DNA from: Chryseobacterium sp. BLS98
GTDB taxonomy: Bacteria > Bacteroidota > Bacteroidia > Flavobacteriales > Weeksellaceae
Direction of reading: 5' to 3'
Assembly: GCF_001045445.1 (NCBI RefSeq)
Contig: NZ_LFNF01000003.1
Span: 558,001 to 622,000, forward strand
DNA length: 64,000 bases
The position numbers were made by a program, and so were the translations under genes. Below the pieces are notes generated by a model. The model saw nothing but the letters and a program-made list of their open reading frames with translations. It did not search any database and was not told the origin of the DNA. Of this stretch, positions 28,111-36,257 are shown one piece after another; within the stretch, counting starts at the first letter, position 1, and every line of letters begins with the position of its first letter.

Positions 28111-29622
28111 CTATAAATGATTTATCCAGATGTGCATATCTTCTTCAGGAGCAATGTTGAATTTTTTTCTGAGCCTATACTTTTTACTTTCTACAGCCCT
28201 TACAGAAACATTCTGAATTGCGGAAATTTTCTTAGTATCTATATTCAGTTTAATGAGCGCACAAAGCTCTACCTCAGAAGGTTTCAATGTGGGATTTACT
28301 TCATACAGCTTTTTAATGAAATCAGGAAAGTATTCTTCAAATTTTAATAAAAATGAGCCGTCGTCGTTCTTAGAAGCCAGCCCTATAAATTCAGCTACCG
28401 GAATAATTTCCGTTTTTATTAAATTCTCTTTGAATAATTGATTCCCATTCTTGTCTGGAGAATCATTTTCATTCACTGTATTTATCCTTTCCTTTTTATT
28501 CCGGAACCAGGTTACTAAAACGAAAGATGTTATTATCAATAAGCCGGATAAAATTACATACAGAATATTATTCTTTTTCGGAGATATTTTATTGTTTACC
28601 AGCGGTTCTGTTTTCAATACAGGGTCTATTTTATCCAAATATTTTTGTTTCGTTTCATGAAGGCTGTCTTTAATTACAGCTGACTTTTCTAAATATTTTA
28701 TCTCATTCTTAGTATCCCTCATTTGAGCAAAAACATTAGCCATTTCCGGATAAATTAATTCTAAAAGCATAGCATTATTAATCTCTTTAGCATAATATTC
28801 TGCCTTTTTGAAATGGTTATAAGAATCTTGCAAATAATGCGGGTTATTATTAGTATTCATAAACTCAAATTCAGCTTTTAATTTATGATACGTGGCCAAA
28901 TTAAACTTGTCCTCAGAGTTACGGATATATTTTTCCTGCAGATTCAGATAGTATTCCGCTTCCTTATAATTTTCAAGGGTTAAATTAATTCCTGAAAGTG
29001 ATTTTATCGAATTAAGAATCCATTTTAGCCGTATCGTTTCATCCTGAATCTTTGTAGCTTCCGAATACATCTTTTTAAGAAAATATTTACAGGAATCCAG
29101 ATTGTTCCTGTTTTTTGCCAGATCATATTGACCTTCATAATAATTTGCATAACTGGTGTAAATATTTATTTTTGTCAAATGCCTCATTTCTGCACCTTCA
29201 ATATTGTCACTTATTTTCAGAGCTTCATTGATGTCCTGTTTTGCAAGTTTACTTAATCCTGAATGAAGATAAGCTTTTCCTCTGAGTGCTTTGGCTCCGG
29301 AAATCCCTGAATAGTCATTACTTTGATAAGCAAGTTTTTCAGCTTCTGTGGCATCTGTAATCACTTTGTCATAATCTTTTTGGCTGCGTAATCGCAATAT
29401 GGAAGTTTTCAGCAAAGCATTAATTTGTCCTTTGGAATATTGAATTTCTTTGGACTGGATGTATAACTCTGTATAAAAAGGTATTAAATCTTTATTTTGA
29501 AGTATAAAATCCGAGGTATTGTAAATAGCAAATAAACTGTCTATTTTTTTAGTTGAAATGACATTTTGTGAGTAGTAGAAACTCCATAATAAACAGATTA
29601 AAAAAGTAAAAATATATTTCAT
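28111..29622 (-). CDS. Membrane TPR protein with C-terminal LuxR-like HTH (copy 2)
   Basis: 503 residues with the same plan as its downstream paralogue: signal peptide (about 1-18), TPR-like repeats (about 45-325), a membrane helix (about 350-371, ILYVILSGLLIITSFVLVTW) and an HTH (about 445-500: SEVELCALIKLNIDTKKISA, VRAVESKKYRLRKKFNI). The HTH aligns well with copy 1, with conserved KKYR-RKK spacing, while the periplasmic halves are more diverged. That fits duplicated regulators that kept a similar DNA-binding mode but now sense different inputs. Confidence 0.78.
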   Translation of the reverse strand: MKYIFTFLICLLWSFYYSQNVISTKKIDSLFAIYNTSDFILQNKDLIPFYTELYIQSKEIQYSKGQINALLKTSILRLRSQKDYDKVITDATEAEKLAYQSNDYSGISGAKALRGKAYLHSGLSKLAKQDINEALKISDNIEGAEMRHLTKINIYTSYANYYEGQYDLAKNRNNLDSCKYFLKKMYSEATKIQDETIRLKWILNSIKSLSGINLTLENYKEAEYYLNLQEKYIRNSEDKFNLATYHKLKAEFEFMNTNNNPHYLQDSYNHFKKAEYYAKEINNAMLLELIYPEMANVFAQMRDTKNEIKYLEKSAVIKDSLHETKQKYLDKIDPVLKTEPLVNNKISPKKNNILYVILSGLLIITSFVLVTWFRNKKERINTVNENDSPDKNGNQLFKENLIKTEIIPVAEFIGLASKNDDGSFLLKFEEYFPDFIKKLYEVNPTLKPSEVELCALIKLNIDTKKISAIQNVSVRAVESKKYRLRKKFNIAPEEDMHIWINHL

Positions 29623-29837
29623 AATTTACTTATATTGATCTTAATTATCAACGATACTGCCATAACATTCACACACATAAATATACCTAAAAATCACAAC
29701 AAAAAACAATAGCTTTATTTACGATAATACAATTATATTATCATAATTAAACTTAAATAATTTAGTGTTGTAGATTAATAATGGTAAATTAAAAGTATAT
29801 TGCTTTGCACGTTATAGGTTTTCGTCCATAGGATGGT

Positions 29838-30188
29838 TTAGCACTTTACTTGATAAATTTTTTTCCATTTCGCTATAGAATTTCTGCTTAGCTTGAAATG
29901 ATTGGCGACTTGTGTATTATTAAGCCGATACTTCATTTGATAAGTCAGAATTTTTTCGATAGTTTCCTCGTCATAAGACCGTAGCTTTTGATTAAAAACA
30001 GATGTTTCCTTTCCGGGAATATCAAAGATCAATTTGTTTACGGTAAAGATATCTAATAAGCAAAAGTTGTCTTTTTCTAAAATAGAAAGGCAAACAGACA
30101 TTTTCTCAGGAAATTTTTTAAGAATCAGATCTGTATAAATTTTTTTGTAATTAGGCTTAATTACGTTGTTTTGTGTTTTTGAATCCAT
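29838..30188 (-). CDS. Small HTH protein, second of an overlapping pair
   Basis: 116 residues. The N-terminal part (about 1-60) has no motif I recognise. The C-terminal 45 residues form a helix-turn-helix of transposase-OrfA type (YQMKYRLNNTQVANHFKLSR, then NSIAKWKKIYQ). Its first 28 bases overlap the end of the upstream HTH gene in another frame, so the two are translationally coupled. No DDE transposase, terminal repeats or target duplication is visible. It is therefore more likely a resident regulator than an insertion sequence. Confidence 0.7.
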   Translation of the reverse strand: MDSKTQNNVIKPNYKKIYTDLILKKFPEKMSVCLSILEKDNFCLLDIFTVNKLIFDIPGKETSVFNQKLRSYDEETIEKILTYQMKYRLNNTQVANHFKLSRNSIAKWKKIYQVKC

Positions 30189-30595
30189 TTGTATAATGTA
30201 GTTTTGGGAATTCCATATTCTTGTGTAATATCACTTTTTGTTTTTTCTCCTGTGTATATTAATTCTAAAATGAAATCTATAATCTCCCGTGTATATAGAT
30301 TCTTTTTAAATGTGGGTAATGATGAAGCTTGTTTTTTTTGTTTCGCATTTTCTCCATATATATTAGAAGGTGGCCCGAAGAGTATGAGATGCTGAGAATA
30401 GATCCTGAAAAAATCATATTCTAATAATTTAGACCATTTTAGCAGCATATCCGTATTAAGCGAATTTTGATGAAACATTTGCATTATTTCATCTTCATTC
30501 AATTTAAAGAAATTACATGTTCTTTCTATTGATATTTCTGCCTCTGCCCATTTTGTTTCTATGAGCTCCCCAATGTTTATATTTTTGAAATTCAT
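30161..30595 (-). CDS. Small HTH protein, first of an overlapping pair
   Basis: 144 residues from the ATG at 30595 (an ATG at 30598 immediately before is equally possible; the frame runs further upstream without support). A helical N-terminal half contains LLKWSKLLEYDFFRIYSQHL (about 55-74). A C-terminal HTH holds FILELIYTGEKTKSDITQEY and then GIPKTTLYKWIQKH. Proteins of this form are multicopy in Chryseobacterium, by my recollection, and are often mislabelled as transposase. It overlaps the following HTH gene by 28 nt. The role is unknown. Confidence 0.72.
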   Translation of the reverse strand: MNFKNINIGELIETKWAEAEISIERTCNFFKLNEDEIMQMFHQNSLNTDMLLKWSKLLEYDFFRIYSQHLILFGPPSNIYGENAKQKKQASSLPTFKKNLYTREIIDFILELIYTGEKTKSDITQEYGIPKTTLYKWIQKHKTT

Positions 30596-30777
30596 CATAT
30601 TGTTTAAATTAGTTCTGTGCAAAATCATTGTTAAAAGTTTACAATTGTCTCTTTTAAATGTTAAAAAAACCAATGTAGTTTATAACCCATTTTCTCTTTC
30701 ATATGAATACTTAAACTGATACATATAGTGTTTAGAACCATGCATTTATCTGATGATAATAAAATTGACAAAAATAT

Positions 30778-30990
30778 CTATTGGAGAAAGTGTGAGCTGA
30801 ACAAGAAAAGTAAAGTATGCTTTGTAAAATGAGAATACCTTATTGAGTATATTTTTTCACAATAAATAATAATACTTTTGATGTTGCATTTAATTTTATA
30901 AAAAAGCACAGGAAAAAGTAGTGTTAAAAAATTAATTTTAACAATGCTTACTAGTAAGAAAAATTGATTTTTTTTCAAGTTTATGTTCAT
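30778..30990 (-). pseudogene. Decayed, internally deleted duplicate of the 25880-26443 gene
   Basis: The 70-codon frame matches both ends of the 187-residue protein: the start (MNINLKKNQF with KINFLTLLFPVLF against MKISLKKK with KIQFLTSFFAFFF) and the end (EKIYSIRYSHFTKHTLLFLF against DKIYSAEYYQSSEYILLFLS). The middle ~115 codons are missing. DNA upstream of both copies is also alike (CATTTGTGTTTT, GACAAACATAAT, TACGCAAT), so the duplication included the promoter. Probably non-functional. Confidence 0.65.
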
Positions 30991-31210
30991 TTGTGTTTTT
31001 AAGCTGTGACAAACATAATTGCTTACCCAAAAGAAATAATAAAAATCAGGGATTAATGCTACGCAATTTTAGTCTTAATTATACTCATTCGCGAATAACA
31101 CTTACTTTTCTAAGGCGATTACAGCACTCATCAATCATTTTAATTTTTGGCATTTTCGTTTTGAGGGGAGTACTTTTCTACTTTTTTACAAAAATAATTA
31201 AAATAATTTC

Positions 31211-31250
31211 ATCTGCGCAAGATTATTGCGTACTTGTATTCTTACTTTGC
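31211..31250 (+). promoter_or_regulatory. Operator TGCGCA-N7-TGCGTA and promoter of the rtcB operon
   Basis: ATCTGCGCA (31211-31219), then AGATTAT, then TGCGTA (31227-31232), nine bases, then TTACTTTGC (31242-31250), 19 nt before the rtcB start codon. It matches the site at 15915-15951 in both half-sites, in the ATC preceding the first half-site, in the N7 spacer length and in the 9-nt gap to the promoter box. A -33 TTTG is lacking, so activation by a protein bound here is likely. Confidence 0.75.
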
Positions 31251-31263
31251 ATCATCAAAATGA

Positions 31264-32652
<1,389 letters not shown>

Positions 32653-32682
32653 TTTTTAATTTAATAAAAAAACTAATAACTA

Positions 32683-32729
32683 ACCTTGCAGGTATAAAAG
32701 CCTGTAAGGTTCATGAAAACTTTTTTCAT
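32683..32729 (+). ncRNA. Two hairpins at the end of rtcB
   Basis: ACCTTGCAGG / CCTGTAAGGT (32683-32710, 8-nt loop, one G-U pair) is followed by ATGAAAA / TTTTCAT (32713-32729). They could terminate or process the rtcB transcript just before the tRNA-like RNA, although the T run is internal to the second hairpin. Confidence 0.5.
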
Positions 32730-32735
32730 AAGGCA

Positions 32736-32843
32736 GGGGCAGTAGCTCAGATGGTAGAGCAACAAAATTACTTTTCGCTGCAGGCAAATGAAGTTCCTAT
32801 GAATCCCAATTGTGTGTCACAGGTTCGAGTCCTGTCTGCTCCT
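32736..32843 (+). ncRNA. tRNA-like RNA with the anticodon arm replaced by a bulged helix
   Basis: Acceptor stem GGGGCAG (32736-32742) with CTGCTCC (32836-32842), seven pairs including a G3-U70 wobble. TA at positions 8-9. D arm GCTC-AGATGGTA-GAGC (32745-32760). T arm ACAGG-TTCGAGT-CCTGT (32819-32835). The 58 bases between D and T arms replace the usual 22-23. ACAA/TTGT forms a short stub, and beyond it ACTTTT-C-GCT, loop GCA, GGC-AAA-TGAAGT (32770-32794) fold into a helix flanked by AATT (32766-32769) and TCCTAT (32795-32800). There is no usable anticodon loop and no encoded CCA. It is not a normal tRNA; it recalls the tRNA-like YrlA RNAs of Ro/RtcB loci. It probably binds the product of the gene downstream. 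Confidence 0.75.
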
Positions 32844-32858
32844 CAAAATAAAAAACTG

Positions 32859-32901
32859 AAGGCAAAGAAAGTTCCTATAGGTTAGAATTACTTTCCGCCT
32901 T
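32859..32901 (+). ncRNA. Bulged hairpin, unit B
   Basis: AAGGC-[AAA]-GAAAGT, 17-nt loop TCCTATAGGTTAGAATT, ACTTTC-[C]-GCCTT, then a T run. Pairing is complete apart from the AAA and C bulges. It shares sequence and both bulges with the helix in the tRNA-like RNA and with units C and D. Confidence 0.75.
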
Positions 32902-32914
32902 TTTTACAAATTAT

Positions 32915-32960
32915 AAGGCAAAGGGAGTTCCTATATTTTCGGTAAATTACTCCCCGCTTT
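32915..32960 (+). ncRNA. Bulged hairpin, unit C
   Basis: AAGGC-[AAA]-GGGAGT, 20-nt loop beginning TCCTAT and ending AATT, ACTCCC-[C]-GCTTT, then Ts. Compared with unit B two pairs change from A-T to G-C on both strands, so the stem is preserved by compensation. Confidence 0.75.
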
Positions 32961-32969
32961 TTATAAACT

Positions 32970-33024
32970 ATAGGTAAAAGGAGTTCCTATACCTTCACTT
33001 TTAATGAATCTACTCCTCACTTAT
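32970..33024 (+). ncRNA. Bulged hairpin, unit D, in the leader of the 585-residue gene
   Basis: ATAGGT-[AAA]-AGGAGT, 27-nt loop beginning TCCTAT, ACTCCT-[C]-ACTTAT. Both stems differ from units B and C in compensating fashion (GGC/GCC becomes GGT/ACT). It ends 17 nt before the ATG at 33042, so it could also control translation of that gene. Confidence 0.7.
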
Positions 33025-33041
33025 TTTTAAAATTAAAAACA

Positions 33042-34799
33042 ATGAAAACACTAAAATTATTCAATGCTGTATTGGCTAAGGAATCGAATGAAGAGCCATT
33101 TATTTCTAATGACGGTTTTATCATTGAACCAGATGCTCTATGGGCAAAAAATGAGATCATCTCTTATTATGCAAAGGAAAAATTAAATGGAAATGATTTG
33201 AATAAAACCTTTCATAAATCCTGGACAAAAATAAAGAATACTTCCAGAATCGATTTATTTTTTGAACAGATTCAACATTATATTTCAACGTATGGAAGCG
33301 ACTTCCAGAGCGAAATCTATATTCCTGCTGAACTATTGAATGTTCCGGATACGAAGCTGGTTTTTAAAATCATCAAAGCTTATACTGCAGAAGAAATGCA
33401 GGAAAAGTGTCTGTCTCTTCTGAGATCAGGAATTGCTTTAAAAGAAGAAACCATTGATGAATTGCTTTATATTTTGCATACGGAGCTGGAATACGATTTT
33501 ACAGGAAAAGAAAACATCAGAAATAAGGAAGCTGTTATAAAAATAGCTGATCTGTACGATGTATATCCTGAAAATCCTGTTGAGTTTTTCCGTTATGTTA
33601 TTTATAAAACAACCAATACCACGCTTTTAATTAAAAGTGATGATTTGATTGATTTAATCAAGCAAAGTAATTTTAATCCAACCTATCTGTTTGAAAACTT
33701 CGGAATGGAAAGAATGGCGGAAATTTTTAACAGATTCAAACCATTGTTCCTTGCTTATAAAAACAGAGCTCCGAAAGCAATCAATAAGATTTCAAAACTG
33801 TCTAAAGTGCATCATAAGCCTTTGATTTCAAATCCTTTGAATGATGCTACAAATACATTGCTGGAAAACAGCGATTGGCACTGGCTGGAAAATGCAACAC
33901 CGTTTGCGTTATTTAAGGCTTTGTCAGCATGTTATTCAAGAATGTATGGTCAGGATACTTTTGTTTACAGAGTGAGAAACGGAAAATCGTGGGTGAAAAA
34001 AGGTAAGGAAACTTATGTGAACCAATTCAACTATGATTTTATCCTGGATTATCTGAAACTGAAATATGAAAACATATCCGGAAAGAAATTCTATTTCCCG
34101 GAGAATATAGAATTTGCATTTCCGACTTCCGAAAAAATGTTTGTTGGAAATATTCCTACCGGAACCCGTTTTTATGGTGACAGACTGGCTGTAGGTATTT
34201 ATTGGGAAGATAAATGGGGTGCCTGGGATCTCGATCTTTCAGGACTGAATATCGCGGGTAAAATAGGTTGGAATGCCGCTTATAATCAGGGTGATGGACA
34301 ACTGATGTATTCCGGAGATATAACTTCCGCTCCTCACGGTGCCGTTGAATATCTTTATGCCAACAAAGGACAGTGTATGCCAACACTTGTCATGAATAAC
34401 GTTTTCAGCGGAGATGCAAATTGCGGTTATAAAATCGTGATCGGAAAAGGAGATGATATTTCCTACGATTATATGATGAATCCTAACAATCTCTTTGCTG
34501 AAGCCAGATGTAACTCTGTTCAGAAGCAAACGATCCTGGGAATGCTGGTGACCAAAAACGAAAAACAATGTTTCGTACTATTGAATTTCGGGGCCGGACA
34601 TTCTCATGTTTCAGGAAATAACCAGGTTTCCATGATGGCAACAAGTGCATTGTATCAGCAATGGTATGAAGCCATGTCTTTCAATGACCTTGTAAAAGAG
34701 CTTGGAGCTGAGATTACAACAGAAAAAGCGGAAGCCGATTTCGATTTCTCACTGGAAAATCTTGAAAAAGATAGCTTCATAAAAATCTTTAAGCAGTAA
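33042..34799 (+). CDS. Unknown 585-residue protein of the rtcB / tRNA-like RNA locus
   Basis: No family is recognised with confidence. Residues 1 to about 280 are helix-rich, with LFENFGMERMAEIFNRFKPL (about 215-234) followed by APKAINKISKLSKVHHKPL, which could form HEAT-like repeats. The C-terminal half is beta-rich: GIYWEDKWGAWDLDLSGL (about 386-403), QLMYSGDITSAPHGAVEYLY (about 423-442), then NLFAEARCNSVQKQTILGML. The DLDLS...SGD spacing faintly resembles TerD-type domains. There is no signal peptide or membrane helix, so it is cytoplasmic. It directly follows the tRNA-like RNA and three hairpins and is the likely RNA-binding partner, in the way Ro60/Rsr binds Y RNAs. That role is inference. 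Confidence 0.6.
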   Translation: MKTLKLFNAVLAKESNEEPFISNDGFIIEPDALWAKNEIISYYAKEKLNGNDLNKTFHKSWTKIKNTSRIDLFFEQIQHYISTYGSDFQSEIYIPAELLNVPDTKLVFKIIKAYTAEEMQEKCLSLLRSGIALKEETIDELLYILHTELEYDFTGKENIRNKEAVIKIADLYDVYPENPVEFFRYVIYKTTNTTLLIKSDDLIDLIKQSNFNPTYLFENFGMERMAEIFNRFKPLFLAYKNRAPKAINKISKLSKVHHKPLISNPLNDATNTLLENSDWHWLENATPFALFKALSACYSRMYGQDTFVYRVRNGKSWVKKGKETYVNQFNYDFILDYLKLKYENISGKKFYFPENIEFAFPTSEKMFVGNIPTGTRFYGDRLAVGIYWEDKWGAWDLDLSGLNIAGKIGWNAAYNQGDGQLMYSGDITSAPHGAVEYLYANKGQCMPTLVMNNVFSGDANCGYKIVIGKGDDISYDYMMNPNNLFAEARCNSVQKQTILGMLVTKNEKQCFVLLNFGAGHSHVSGNNQVSMMATSALYQQWYEAMSFNDLVKELGAEITTEKAEADFDFSLENLEKDSFIKIFKQ

Positions 34800-34810
34800 G
34801 GTAAAGCAAA

Positions 34811-34828
34811 CATCTGCGACATCTGCGA
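34811..34828. repeat. Tandem nonamer CATCTGCGA x2
   Basis: Two exact copies starting 12 nt after the stop codon of the 585-residue gene. They have the same 9-mer character as the array at 6842-6906. Confidence 0.5.
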
Positions 34829-34878
34829 AGGACTAAAAATCAGGCTTTAAAACTTCAAAGTCTATATAGTAAATTTAT

Positions 34879-34917
34879 ACTGCCATTTTGATTGAAAAAT
34901 CAGAGTGGCAGTTTTAT
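34879..34917. terminator. Terminator between convergent genes
   Basis: ACTGCCA (34879-34885) pairs with TGGCAGT (34906-34912), with further inner pairing (TGATT/AATCA), followed by TTTATTT on the plus strand. It ends the rtcB-unit transcript and possibly the convergent DUF1501 transcript. Confidence 0.75.
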
Positions 34918-34928
34918 TTCAGATTCAA

Positions 34929-36113
34929 TTATATAAAATCATACACTCCGTTTTTCCAGCCCAAAACTTTGGAGAAATCTGCTTTAAGCCAGTTTTTCAG
35001 GATGGTAGCATAGACTTTTCTGAAGTCTTCCGTGTAGATCAGATCCCCTTCATTCAGTTTTTGCAGGTCGGGAAGTGCATTCAGAAGTCCTTTCTTTTTA
35101 AGACCTCCACTGATAAAAAACATTTGATTGGCTGTTCCGTGATCTGTTCCGTTACTGGCGTTTTGGGCAACCCGCCTTCCAAATTCTGAAAAAGTCATTA
35201 ACAGCACATTTTCAAAAACCCCGTTGTTTTTCAGATCGGTGACAAAAGCCTTTACCGCTTCATTGATATCGCTGAACAGCTTTTTTTGTCTGTCATTCTG
35301 GTTCACATGCGTGTCAAAGCTTCCTACGGAAAGGTAATAAACCTGGGTGTTGATATCAGATTTAATCAGGGAAGCTACGGTTTTAAAATCCTTTCCCAGC
35401 TGAGAGTTCGGATAAGTCTGCTCTGTTTTTTTAGACTTGCTTTTTTCGAAAATATAATCAGCATTATTAATGGTAGAGCCTAAAGTTTGGTATAAATAAG
35501 AAACTGTTTCGTCGTCATGATGATGATCGTAAAGAGATTTAAAATACTTCTCCTGGCTCGTTTGGTAAAGCCTTTTCGGATCTTTAAAAGCAAACGCCTT
35601 ATTGTTTTCCCCTTTCAGTGCCAGGCTCAGCATATCATCAACTTCCAGGGCTTGCGTGGGATGCTCGCAACGGTAGCATTCTTCATCAAGAAAACGTCCC
35701 AGCCACCCGGTTTCCAGAAACTCATCACTGCGGCTGGCAGAGTGCCAGATATCCATGCTTCTGAAATGCGACTTATCAGGATCCGGGTAACCCACATTAT
35801 TCATCACCGAAAGCTCACCGTTGTCGAAAAGTTCTTTAAAATAGGAGAGTGCCGGATTGATTCCTGTTTCATCATTCAGCGGTAAAGAATCTTTGATCGC
35901 TATACTGTTCCTTTCTCTGAAATAGATGTCGTTTTTTGTTGGAATAATTGTATTCAAACCGTCATTTCCCCCTGTAAACTGAAGCACCACAAGAATTTTC
36001 TGATTAGGCACCAGGGCTTCATCCAATGTCATTGCTTTCAGGAAATTGGGCATCATGAGAGATGCGGTAGCCAATGAACTTATTTTTAGGAATTCTCTTC
36101 TTTTGATTAGCAT
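34929..36113 (-). CDS. DUF1501 protein with Tat-type signal
   Basis: 394 residues. The N-terminus KRREFLKISS with a following hydrophobic stretch (to about 27) fits a twin-arginine export signal. The body shows the DUF1501 signatures VVLQFTGGNDGLNTIIP (about 41-57), HFRSMDIWHSA (about 117-127) and MTFSEFGRRVAQNASNGTDHG (about 306-326, alkaline-phosphatase-like fold). It is paired with the DUF1800 gene upstream, as almost always in Bacteroidota. The pair is probably periplasmic or extracellular. The enzymatic activity is not established; sulfatase/phosphatase-like chemistry is suggested by the fold only. Confidence 0.9.
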   Translation of the reverse strand: MLIKRREFLKISSLATASLMMPNFLKAMTLDEALVPNQKILVVLQFTGGNDGLNTIIPTKNDIYFRERNSIAIKDSLPLNDETGINPALSYFKELFDNGELSVMNNVGYPDPDKSHFRSMDIWHSASRSDEFLETGWLGRFLDEECYRCEHPTQALEVDDMLSLALKGENNKAFAFKDPKRLYQTSQEKYFKSLYDHHHDDETVSYLYQTLGSTINNADYIFEKSKSKKTEQTYPNSQLGKDFKTVASLIKSDINTQVYYLSVGSFDTHVNQNDRQKKLFSDINEAVKAFVTDLKNNGVFENVLLMTFSEFGRRVAQNASNGTDHGTANQMFFISGGLKKKGLLNALPDLQKLNEGDLIYTEDFRKVYATILKNWLKADFSKVLGWKNGVYDFI

Positions 36114-36127
36114 AATTTTGTTTTTAA

Positions 36128-36148
36128 GGTGGCAGGTGGCAGGGCTGA
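36128..36148. repeat. Heptad array (GGTGGCA)
   Basis: GGTGGCA, GGTGGCA, GGGCTGA, just upstream of the DUF1501 start codon. Period 7, like other short arrays in this window. Confidence 0.5.
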
Positions 36149-36222
36149 ACTACATCTATTTTTTATCAATATTCTATAACTACAATAAAATTAAAGGCTG
36201 TAAGGTTAAATTATGACAGTTA

Positions 36223-36257
36223 TTACCTGCAACCTAAGATCTACTCCCTAACTTAAC
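36223..36257. repeat. Heptad array across the DUF1800 stop codon
   Basis: TTACCTG, CAACCTA, AGATCTA, CTCCCTA, ACTTAAC in register. The stop codon of the DUF1800 gene (36248-36250) lies inside the fourth unit, so the array reaches into the gene's end. Confidence 0.5.

Noticed and set aside
29838..30595. Insertion sequence
   Set aside because: HTH parts look OrfA-like, but there is no DDE catalytic domain, terminal inverted repeat or target duplication.
31055..31095. Extra operators of the rtcB type (TACGCAAT here and at 26500-26530)
   Set aside because: Only one half-site is present at each place and the N7 spacing to a second half-site fails; they belong to the duplicated upstream region of another gene pair.
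32736..32843. Ordinary tRNA gene, or a tRNA interrupted by a group I intron
   Set aside because: The insert is only about 35 nt, far too short for a group I intron. The anticodon stem has only four pairs, no 7-nt loop can be restored, and the insert matches neighbouring hairpins instead.
32859..33024. CRISPR array
   Set aside because: Three or four imperfect units with covarying stems and no fixed-length unique spacers; no cas genes.
33042..34799. Naming the 585-residue protein a Ro60/TROVE or TerD protein
   Set aside because: The resemblance is positional and partial; no diagnostic metal-binding motif (DxSxS) or complete TerD signature is visible.
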